From NCBI GenBank assembly GCA_050084985.1, contig JBITNC010000002.1, positions 5,580,001 to 5,644,000 on the forward strand: DNA of 64,000 nucleotides. Reading direction: 5' to 3'. The stretch's first letter is position 1. The number at the start of each line of letters is the position of its first letter. The notes under the pieces were generated by a model. It saw only the letters and a program-made list of their open reading frames with translations, did not search any database and was not told where the DNA came from. The DNA is from Nageia nagi (lineage: Eukaryota > Pinophyta). This document shows positions 12,291 to 21,765 of this stretch, in pieces. The translations under genes were made by a program, and so were the position numbers.

Positions 12291-12746
12291 TATTTTGTAA
12301 TGATAATCAACATATATTTTATATATAGTAGGTGAATATAAGTGTTTGACATGGCATCTTTGTGATGACTTATAATGCACCATTGATTAGTTCATGATGG
12401 TATTTGTGTGATTCATCTATCCCTGTTGATATGAATATGATGCATTTAACTGATCTAGTTATTTGTGATGCTAATGACTTGCAAGTTCCTTTGAGATTAC
12501 AGGTTGCTTACCTCAAGTATGTAAGTTCTTTGAAACTCTTCATGACTTCCAATTGGATGACTACTTCATGTACATTGAAACCAGTTATGGCTAATAATTT
12601 TATTTGACAAAGTAGTGAGTCTCAAACTAGATCTTTCTTACTTCACAAATATGTAAAAAGTTCTCATCTTCGTTGTATCTGTTTGGAGGAAAACTCTCTT
12701 ACTTTCTCTTCTTATTCTCTCTTACATGCTCTATCCTAATATTGCA
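12291..12746 (+). other. Conserved 3' non-coding block of E1
   Basis: About 450 bp shared, in element orientation, with E2 (21076-21480), E3 (29056-29480) and E4 (63530-63960). It includes GATGACTTATAATGCACC and GAGTCTCAAACTAG. No shared reading frame was seen. It sits between the minisatellites and the polypurine tract. Confidence 0.7.
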
Positions 12747-12756
12747 TTAAGGGGAG
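12747..12756 (+). promoter_or_regulatory. E1 polypurine tract
   Basis: TTAAGGGGAG directly abuts the 3' LTR, the expected position for plus-strand priming. Confidence 0.85.
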
Positions 12757-13231
12757 TGTTAGAATGTATAATGCATTATTGTAAAAGTTGTATTAAATTT
12801 TCTATGTAAATTCACTAATACTTAAGGGTATTATTTGATACTTAAGTATTTTAGTGAATATAATAATGTAACTTGGCCTACACTCCAAGTCATGAGCATG
12901 CCCCTTGGGTCAAATATGTGCATGTCATGCTTAGGTCATCCAATGAGGGTTTTTGATCTATAAATAGAAGGTTCCCTCTTTATAATGACACACCAAGTGT
13001 GGAGTAAGGATATGCTATAAGATAGAAGTGTAGGAGTTGAGATTAGGAGAATTGTAAGAGAGTTGTATTTGTGAGAGAAGTAAAGATCTAGTTAGTGGAT
13101 GTACTCCTAGTTGGAGGAACCACTTTACATCTTATGTTGTGAGATTGCTTTGTGTATTTGTTAGATGTAATTGTGAGCTTTCATGTGATCTTGGTAGTTT
13201 ATGAATTATATTATTAATGTTAATTACTTCA
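12757..13231 (+). repeat. E1 3' LTR
   Basis: Direct copy of 4333-4808, beginning TGTTAGAATG and ending ATTACTTCA, with its TATA box at 12959-12967. About 6% different from the 5' LTR by hand count. Confidence 0.95.
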
Positions 13232-13412
13232 CATATAAACTGTCAACAATTCATTTTTGAAAAGGGAAAATGGAAGTTGAAGTGATAGGAGTTACTTAGG
13301 GAGTTGAAAAGTTAGATGCAAACCAAAATTGGATTTCCTTCAATAAGACTCTCTAAGGCTTTATTATTATCAAGTAAGAGACAAAAATCAAGCAAAAAAT
13401 TCTATTTCCATG
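13232..13412 (+). repeat. Right part of duplicated Gy1 LTR start (copy A)
   Basis: Continues the Gy1 LTR sequence that E1 interrupts. It matches 13790-13955 (GATAGGAGTTACTT, AAGCAAAAAATTC) and ends near 13410, where the second copy of the duplication starts at CCATGCATCAACAAC. Confidence 0.8.
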
Positions 13413-13627
13413 CATCAACAACTTTATTACATGCCTATAAAAGGTGAAAGTGGTCCTCATGCTCATGGAAAAATAAACATAACAAGTTTTCCATACCCAT
13501 GAAGTGTTTGAGCTTGTTACTTGTAAGAAGCCTTTGAGAGAGTAAGCTCTAAGAAAAATGGATTATTTCTAGCTATATAACCTAGGAAAATTAAAAATGA
13601 GCTTTCCATATAGTCCTACTGGAAATA
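13413..13627 (+). repeat. Left flank of Gy1 (copy B of the duplication)
   Basis: Copy of 3967-4185, ending in the 5-bp target AAATA (13623-13627) directly before the Gy1 5' LTR. Confidence 0.8.
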
Positions 13628-14545
13628 TGATCCAAAATCATATTAACATATTAAGATTCATGATGTATGCATCAAATTAAGGTTGGCATCTAAAATTTGG
13701 TGTCAAAATTCTACATAAAAAGGATCACTAGAGGCCCATTTGCAAGCCACTAGTGGTCCATTTCTACTATATTCAAACCATCAATAGTTCACTTTTGATA
13801 AGAGAAAATGGAAGGTGAAGCGATAGGAGTTACTTGGGGAGTTGAAGATTCAGATGTATACTAAGAGGCTTTTAATTTTCCTCAATAAGACTCTCTAGGG
13901 GATTCATTTTCATTAAGTAAGAGAGAAAAAGCAAGCAAAAAAATTCAAAATTGAAATTTGGGAGATGGTAGCATCTTCTTTAGCTATTAGAGAGAAGATT
14001 AAGGAGAAGCCATTGAAGAACCCATCCAAAAAATTCTTAATCCACTTAGAGGGAGGTTTGAAGAGCAACATCATATTCTTTAATCAAGTTTAAACTTGAG
14101 AAATCATTGTAAGAGCTTAGTGTAGGTATTGAAGAGGTGTTGTAGACTTCAAGAGCAAGATTGTAGACTGTTAGAGGTAATATTATCTACAGTGATGCAT
14201 ATTGTAATACTTATTTTATCCAAATCCATGAAAATGAGCTCTTTTAGATAGGATGTACTCTCACATTGAGTGAAACCATTATAAACATTTGTGTGCATAT
14301 ATGTGTGTAATTTTCTATCATTTTGATGCTAGTTTTAATCTTGTTTCAGTAGTCAAAATGTATAGTTTAAATTTAAGCACTAATATTCTCATAAATATGA
14401 CCATCAATAGTCCATTTTTTAACATAATAGGCTACCATTGGTCCTTTTCTATTAATAAAACTTCATCAAACTTTTTCATTAAGTTCAAATTAAAATATAT
14501 ATGATGATATCATGACTAACATGGCTTATTGAGATATACAGATCA
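13628..14545 (+). repeat. Gy1 5' LTR
   Basis: Starts TGATCC, ends GATCA. It shares blocks with the 3' LTR such as AAGATT...TGCATCAAATTAA, GTCCATTTCT and CAAATCCATGAAAATGAG. The segment about 13900-14085 is absent from the 3' LTR. Confidence 0.85.
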
Positions 14546-14547
14546 AG

Positions 14548-14558
14548 TGGTATCAGAG
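14548..14558 (+). promoter_or_regulatory. Gy1 primer-binding site
   Basis: TGGTATCAGAG two bases after the LTR matches the complement of the initiator tRNA-Met 3' end. Confidence 0.85.
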
Positions 14559-14623
14559 AAAAGTTATGAGTTTGTTAGGGTAATAACTAATTAATTGCAA
14601 AAGAAGGTTGTGATTATCTTTGT

Positions 14624-16205
14624 ATGCCTATAACTAAGTCCAAGAGTGAAAGCAATTTGGTGAAGGCATACACTGAGATTAGCTCTAAAAGTTGGTCGAG
14701 GAAGAAAAGAGAAATGATTATGGAGAATGATAAGTTGAAGAAAATAATTAAAAGCATGGAAGTCATGCTCAAAGGCTTAATCATGGAAATGGTAGAGCTA
14801 AAGACCATAAATGCAATAAGGAAACCTAATTTGGGAGAGACTTCAAAACAAGCACAAAAGTTGCTTAAATGTAAATTTTGATCTTAAGTCTTTTGAATAT
14901 GAAATTAATGTCAAAAACTTGAATCAATAGTTAAATAAAATGGAGCTATTTTTTAGAGTGCAAAATGTTGAGGATGATAATGATAACATCTAGGTAGCTA
15001 TTCTCAAATTAGAAGGACATGCTTTGGTTTGATGGAAAGCATATTGTGATGTCATCAAGAATGGTGATGAATTTAGTGTTTCAAGTTGGAGGAGTTTCAA
15101 GGAGGTTCTACAAAATTGGTTCTATCCTCTTAGCCATTGGTAAAATTAGACCATAAAGTGATTCCATTTCAAACAAGAGAAAGGGCAAAGTGTTCAAGAG
15201 TATACAACTGAATTCAAAAAGAGGGTTACACTAATTGGTGTTTCCTTGAAAAGGCAAGAGACTTTGTTGAATTACATTAAATATTTGCATAGTTAGCTTT
15301 ATCATACTATATTATTTTTTAATCCTAGTGATTTGGATCAGGTTTGTGTACAAGCTCAACACTTGTAGGCTCATGGAAAGTCCAAAAAGGAGGATAAAGT
15401 TTCCAACAATAAGCCACAGGAGATGGGAAAGCATATGCCATATCAAAGAAGAAATATGATGGTAAGAAACTTCATTGTAGTCATTATGATAAAGATGCTC
15501 ATGATGATGAAAAATGTTAGAACTCCATATGAAATTGTTCCCTTACAAGGAAAATGAGGATAATAAGTATGATGAGGAAAAGAAGAATGCATCACTAACC
15601 AAAATATTTAGCGAAGGTAATTTAGAATTATGAAATTGTTGAATATTTTTTAGATGTTGATGAGAGGAATAATTGTATGGTTATGAGAGGCTTATGTTTG
15701 AAGGATGAAGAGAAGATGAATGTTTAGTTATTTTGTACATTAAGGTTCAAGCAAAGAAGACCAAGGTTGATGCTCTTTTTTTTATCATGGTTCATAAGTG
15801 AATATGATTTCCAAGAACTTAGTGGAGAATTTGGGTCTAGATGTTTATCCTCATCCAATACAATATCCATTAGGGTGGGTACATAAAGATGCCAAGATGC
15901 AATTCATACACCAATGCAAGTTGAAGTTTGCTATCAATATTGATTACATTGATAAGGTTGTATTAGATATTGTAACTCTTGATGTTATCAGAATTATATT
16001 TGAAATTCTATATTTCTATGATAGAGATGTTGTTTATTATATAAGAGAGAATATGTATCAACTTGTGAAAGATGGTAAGAACTTTGTTGTGAAGGATCAT
16101 CAAAGCATGGATAAAGCTCCTATTATTGTAATGGCAGATAAATTGATGGTAAATGCATCAAGAAAGCTCACACTTATGGTAATCAAACATCAAGGAAGAG
16201 ATTAA
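14624..16205 (+). pseudogene. Gy1 gag-protease, degenerate
   Basis: Three pieces are readable. (1) 14624-14881: 85 residues, charged and helix-prone (coiled-coil-like) Gag N-terminus. (2) In another frame, 14878-15560: the retrotransposon Gag core with MELFFRVQNVED, SWRSFKEVLQNWFYPLSHW, KGQSVQEYTTEFKKR and FNPSDLDQVCVQAQHL, then a zinc knuckle in which the second Cys has become Tyr (CSHYDKDAHDDEKC). (3) 15798-16205: retropepsin-like region MNMISKNLVENLGL...YPLGWVHKDA, as in the protease and linker of gypsy-type polyproteins, with the region of the catalytic Asp lost just before it. Several TAG/TGA/TAA codons and at least one frameshift break the gene. Nothing RT-like follows before the 3' LTR. 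Confidence 0.82.
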
Positions 16206-16335
16206 TGTAATCATATTGTTGTAACTTATCATCCATGGGGAATAAAGTGGTATGGATCTCCTTAGGGGATTTTTATTCCTCATTCTTATTATCTTTAACC
16301 ATTTAGAGATCAAATGTCTCTACATTGGGAAGATG

Positions 16336-17063
16336 TGATCTGAGATCGGACTAAAATATCAAGATTCCTTATGCATGCATCAAATTAATGTTGGTATAAA
16401 ATTTTTGGTGTGAAAATTTTGCATAAAAAGGATCACCAATGACCCATTCATATAACATATAGACTATTAGTGGTCCATTCCTAATAGGGGAAAAATATAA
16501 GGTGAAACAGTAAGAGTTACTTAGGGAGCTAAAGAGTTAGATGTAGACTAAGAGGTATCACATTTTCTTCAACAAGACTTTATAAGGACTTTAAGAGTCA
16601 ATTTTGAACTTGAGAAAGTATTGGAAGAGTTGAGTGGAGGTATGAAGGAGGTGTTATAGACTTTAAGAGGAGGATTGCAGACTATTAGAGGTAGTATTAT
16701 CCCCATTGATGTATATTGTAATACTTATTTTTTCCAAATCCATGAAAATGAGATCTTTTAGATTGGATGTACTCTCACATTTAGGGGAACCAACATAAAT
16801 ATTCATATTCATGTGTGTGCAATTTTCTATCATTTGGATGCTAGTTTTAATCTTGTTTTAGTAGTCAGAACTTGCAGTTTAAATTTAAGCATTAAAATCC
16901 TCAAAAAGAGGACCATTAGTGGTCCATTTATAGGAATGATAGGTCACCATCAATCCTTTTCTGATAACAAAACTTGATCAAATTTATGAATTATGTTTAG
17001 TTAAATATGTATGTGATGATCTCATGATCAATAACATGGCTTACTTATAATATTTATAGATCA
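16336..17063 (+). repeat. Gy1 3' LTR
   Basis: Begins TGATCTGAG after a purine-rich stretch (ATTGGGAAGATG), ends GATCA, and is followed by the TSD AAATA. Confidence 0.85.
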
Positions 17064-17079
17064 AAATAAGATCCCACCT

Positions 17080-19060
17080 ATTTTTCAATTTGTTAATCAT
17101 ATGGATATGCAAGGATAACCAAGAATATCATTGGTAAGCTTTGTAATTGGTAAAGGAGTATCAACATATCAATCCCAATCCTTACACCAAGGATGTTGTG
17201 ACTACACTCCAATTTTGTATAGCCAATAATGAGGAGTGATTTCTATCACTACATCATAAGTGACCTTATCATTCTATTTGAATCTATGCTTTCATATAAA
17301 ACCATATCAAGTTATCTAATGTTTGGTTTGTATATAAAAAAATCAACAATGGTGATAATTCCCTTTTTTTAAAGATGTTGTGCATGTATCCATTACACTT
17401 GCATTAATGGTTGTCCTTAATGTAAGGCAATAGGTGACCATAAAATAATAAGAAGATTAATGAATAAGACATTGTAAAATACTTTTCATATCCATTTGAT
17501 ACAAGGCTTGAGTTATTCCCACACTCATAAAATGCTACTTATAATGAAATAACAAATGATCTTAATAGGCATAGGAGAAATTAGGATATAAGGGAAAACC
17601 ATCCCTTTCCAAGCATTATAGACATAAGGGAGGCCTATAGAGATAAATGTCTCACAAGTACCTTCCAATATTTGTCCCCTTCCATGGCTCTTATAATCCA
17701 TTTTGCACATAGGGAAATACCCTATTTTTTGTAATATAATAATCCCATACTACTAAAGCTTCTTAAAATATATTACATGTCCCAAGAAACCCTATGGAAG
17801 GCCTTCTTCTAGTTGAAAGACTAGAGGAAGTCACATAAACTATTTTCAATTTTGTGGTAGCAAGACTATGAGGGGATCCAACAAGAGGCATAATAAACAT
17901 GGGTAGCTACTAGTACTTTAGAGAAAATTTGAAACTTGTCAGCAAATGAAAGTTTTTCAGTAATCCAATAGTCTAGCTTTTTTAAAAAAAAAAATTGAAT
18001 GACACTTTCTCATGATTGAAAAATTAAAAAATGAATGCTAGTAAATTTAAAAAAAAAAAATATCCAAGCTTAATCTAATACCATTGATAATTGGTAAACC
18101 ATTCTAAAAAGGGAAGAGGAGATTGCATATAGAATGATGTTTTCCTCCATTGGATACTAGATCCAGAACTAAGAGCTTACTTGAGAGAATTTTTATCCTC
18201 ATGAATAATTAGAAAGGAGTCATATACAAAATGACTATTAATAAGTTGGTTTAGAGTACTATTGGAAAGGGATATGCCCTTAATCAACCCCTGTGATACT
18301 TGTGTAGTAAGTAATCAAAGGCTTATGTTTCAAGGATATACAAGGAGGGGGAAGGTGGCAACCTTGAAAACTAAGTGAAAGATCCTAATGGCCTCTAACT
18401 ATAATTTTTTGATAATAAACACACTAGAGGTATCACTAAAAAGCATCTTGATTGATTAAATAAAATAAGGGCAAAATTTAAGAGCTTTAAGGATATATAA
18501 GATAAAGTATCACTCTATTATATCATATTCCTTTTGAAAATCAATCTTGATGAAAGTCATTTGTTGTTATGTGATTCTAGACCACTTCATACCTTCCCAA
18601 ATAGTAATAATGTTATCCATGACCTAAAGGTTACATATGAAACTAGTTTTCTCTAGCCTAACAATATGAGAAAGTAAGGGATGAAGATTGACAGCAATGG
18701 ATTTGGAAATTATTTTGTATCTCACTTTGAGAAGTGTTATATGTATCTAGTTAGAAATGAGATCTGGTTCACTAATTTTAGGTATGAATTTTATATTTTC
18801 TTTATTTATTATTCCTAAAGAGCCAATAAGCATAGCTTATGCATAAACCTTATGAAGATATGGATCAACCAAATCCCAAAGTTTATTTTAACATTTATAG
18901 GTAAATACATATAAACCAATTCCTTTATCATTAGATGTATAAGGAGTAATCAAAGTTTGAAATAAGGGCTAAGCAACAAGGGAAGGCTTGAGAACTCAAC
19001 CCACATCAAAATTTTCAATGAAACATCATTCACCATGGTAAACATATTGATCCAAGGTTG
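17080..19060 (-). pseudogene. LINE reverse-transcriptase fossil 1
   Basis: On the minus strand the conceptual translation, with stops, gives a plant L1-type RT. In order: GIINKENIKFIPKI near 18800, LKVRYKIISKSIAVNLHPL (18700), VRLEKTSF (18650), IITIWEGMKWSR (18600), MTFIKIDFQKEYD with the catalytic Asp of box A (18550), GISLSNS...HFVYDSFL (18270-18210, where FxDD has become FVYD), SGSSIQWRKTSF (18150), then KKLDYWITEKLSFADKFQ and ATHVYYASCW (17980-17850) and a C-terminal CAKWIIRAMEG (17700). Upstream, about 19080-18980, PWINMFTM...ILMWVEFSSLPLL resembles DUF4283 of LINE ORF1. No apurinic endonuclease was seen between the two. No poly(A) tail or TSD was identified, so the ends are approximate. 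Confidence 0.75.
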
Positions 19061-20492
19061 GAAGATAAGAAGGGAATTCCTAACATACCAAGGACCTTAA
19101 TTTAGGATAGCCTTAACATGTGTAAAAACCCTTTAGTAACCTTGTAAATATTTTTTGGACCTTGACACCATGATTATTACCATGCCTTCTAAATCTACTT
19201 GCTAATGAGAGTATCATTACAGATTCTATTAAAAAAATAACCTATTAGGGTGTTATCCTCTTACCATTTATAGGCACCATTAAAATCATGAAACACAATA
19301 AAAAAAATTATCATATTAAACATTACCTAGTGGTAAACTTTGAAAATAAACTTCCTAGAGATTTTTAAGAACAACTCTTAGAACTACTAAATTGCCAAAA
19401 ACTAGGAAACTATGGCAGACTGTTCAACTTGGTAACTATGATATTTAACTTGCTTAAAGTACCAAGTGATATATATGATTAGAAATATCTTATAGAGAGC
19501 TTCATTTATAATGTTATATCACATGCATAATATGTATTAGTAAATTTCTTACAATTTGTGGCAATGTAAAACCTAGTCATAATTTATTTCTTGAGATTAA
19601 AGAATATGGTAATTTTTTGGTAATTTACACATCAAGTACCAACTATTATATATTACTAGAAAGGTCTTGAATAACTCTTTCCAATAGTATTATAATTGTC
19701 ATTAAGTTTGGAGCTATAAATATTTGGCAATTTGTGGCAATATGAAATCTATTAACTATGGGTCTACTACAGACTAAAACAATTATATCCCAAAGATGTT
19801 GTGGAAAATTATATATATAGGATATAATATTATATATGTTTGGAAAGGTATCAAAGTTCTAACTATGTATCACTCACCTTAAAAGGAGGTTTGTAAAAAA
19901 AAGATATAAAGATAACTAGTTTTTCTAGACAAAAATCATAAACTTGCATGTAGGAATAAGAAAGGGAAACATAAAAAATGCATAAATAAAATACTCATAA
20001 TATAATTATCCATTTATAATATGTTATGGTCACAATCACTTCACCATGATTGAAGTTCAAAAAGATATTGCTTACCAAAATTATCAAATATTTTTGGTAT
20101 TATAGTTGACCTACTGATTAGACAATCGATATGTCAATCCTGCAAGCTTAACAGTTGGTTGATCAATTTGTAGTTGATATGCCAATTCTTAGATTGTGCA
20201 TTATAAAAATAAATTTTGCAAGTCATTTATACTTTATAACACTTTTTCACTTTTAATTTAAGTATTCTAACACTCTGATATACGAGCATACACCAAATTT
20301 AACTATGAACTTGTACCATTGTTATCTTTGAAATCTTAATTGAGAAAATCCATCATGGATACACTAATAAAAATAGCATGAGCCTTAACTATGGATCCTA
20401 TTGATCTATAATCCTTTGAGTAGCTTTAGGTATCTAGAATTTCAAGGGCTTTGGAGATTTTCATATAAGTCTTCAACAATACAATTTGGAAG
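19061..20492. other. Unassigned AT-rich stretch before E3
   Basis: No recognised coding domain. It contains the tandem repeat at 19458-19870. Its right end carries the E3 target copy GGAAG (20488-20492). Confidence 0.45.
19458..19870 (+). repeat. Degenerate tandem repeat, about 177-bp unit, about 2.3 copies
   Basis: Units start at AAGTACCAAGTG (19458) and AAGTACCAACTA (19635). Both carry an internal CAATTTGTGGCAAT, and a partial third unit starts near 19820. Copies are well diverged. Confidence 0.55.
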
Positions 20493-20565
20493 TGAAGAAA
20501 TTAACCCTTTCTAAATTAACTTCTACTCTACCAAGATCTCAAGAAGACACTTTCAACATCAACAC
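20493..20565 (-). repeat. E3 3' LTR, distal fragment
   Basis: Matches 35726-35798 of the 5' LTR with about five changes in 73. It is cut after AACAC, which E2 duplicated; the rest of the LTR resumes at 28658. Confidence 0.9.
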
Positions 20566-21065
20566 TGAGAGAATTGAAGTATAAAATAAACAAATCTAAA
20601 CTTACAAGATCACATGAAAGCTCATAATACACATCTTAACAAACTCACAAAGCAATCTTACAAAGATAACACAAGATGTAAGTGGTTCCTCCAACTAAGA
20701 GTACATCCACTAACTAGATCTCTCTTCTTAACAAATATGAACTCTTACAATCCTCTTACATTTTTCTCCTAAACACTATCCTATAGCATAATTTTACTTC
20801 ACAAATTGGTGTATAATCAAAAAGAGGGAGCATTCTATTTATAGGCTAAAATCCCTCTTTGGGTCACTCTTTTATCCAATGTACAAAAGCATGACATGCA
20901 CATCCTTTTACCCAAGGGGCATGCTCATGATATGAAGTGTAGGATAAGTTACATTATCATATTCACTTAAATACTTAAGGTATCAAATTATACACTTAAG
21001 TATTAGTGAACTTACATAGAATATTATTACAAAACCTTTACAATAATGCATTATACATTCCAACA
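20566..21065 (-). repeat. E2 3' LTR
   Basis: In element orientation begins TGTTGGAATG (at 21065) and ends AATTCTCTCA (at 20566). Confidence 0.94.
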
Positions 21066-21075
21066 TTCCCCCTTA
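21066..21075 (-). promoter_or_regulatory. E2 polypurine tract
   Basis: Minus-strand TTAAGGGGGAA adjoins the 3' LTR. Confidence 0.85.
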
Positions 21076-21765
21076 ATTCAATATTGGGATAGAGCAAATA
21101 AGAGAGAAGAAGAAGATAAAGTAAGAGATTTATCCTCCAAATAGATACAATAGTGATGAGAACTTTCACATATTTGTGAAGCAAGAAAGATCTAGTTTGA
21201 GACTCACTACTATGCCAAATACAATCATTAACCATAACTAGTTTCAATGTACATGAAGTAGTTATCCATTTGGAAGTCATGAAGATTCTCCAAGAGCCTA
21301 CATACCTTAAGTAAGTAACATGTAATCTCAAAGGAACCTACAAGTCATAAGTAACTCAAATAACAAGATTAGTTAGATGCAACATATTCACCTCAACAAG
21401 GATATATGAATCACACAAATGCCATCATGAACTGATCAATGGTGCACTATAAGTCATCATAAAGATGTCATGCCAAAAAACTCATTGTCACTTGTATATA
21501 AAACATGTGTTGATTATCATTACAAAATAGAGCATGCACATACGAGTTCTTTACATATGAATAATTGAATAGTGCTAAAAGACACATAAGAGTTGCTCAC
21601 ACATGAGTAACTGAACAGTGCTAGATTAGCCAATCTTTTACTTTTAAAATTTTGTAGAGTAAGTTCCTCACATAGAGTGAACTTATCATGAAGGCGTCCA
21701 ACAAAAATCAACGCTATATAGCACAAAATCTTCTCAGGGGTGAAGTTGTCATCATAGACATGAAT
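21076..21765 (-). other. E2 3' non-coding region
   Basis: Holds the conserved block shared with E1, E3 and E4 (about 21076-21480) and only about two copies (21540-21660) of the GAGGAACT-type repeat that E1 has expanded into arrays. Confidence 0.7.

Larger units (their letters stand above)
4333..13231 (+). mobile_element. Copia element E1 (complete structure, inactive)
   Basis: An 8.9-kb LTR retrotransposon with TG...CA LTRs of 476 and 475 bp, a primer-binding site matching the end of initiator tRNA-Met, degenerate gag-pol in copia order (integrase before RT), and a polypurine tract before the 3' LTR. The flanks are CATAC (4328-4332) and CATAT (13232-13236), a 5-bp TSD with one change. I count about 30 differences between the LTRs (around 6%), so the insertion is old. 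It sits inside a duplicated copy of the Gy1 LTR and is therefore younger than Gy1 and than the duplication. Its LTR is close to that of E2. Confidence 0.93.
13628..17063 (+). mobile_element. Gy1: gag-protease LTR element (Ty3/gypsy-like, non-autonomous)
   Basis: LTRs begin TGATC and end GATCA, a perfect 5-bp inverted terminus. The element is flanked by AAATA on both sides (13623-13627 and 17064-17068). The internal part, under 1.8 kb, holds only a Gag and a retropepsin-like domain. No RT, RNase H or integrase was found, so it would need enzymes from another element. It resembles the terminal-repeat-with-Gag (TR-GAG) type. The 5' LTR (918 bp) is about 190 bp longer than the 3' LTR (728 bp). 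Confidence 0.85.
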
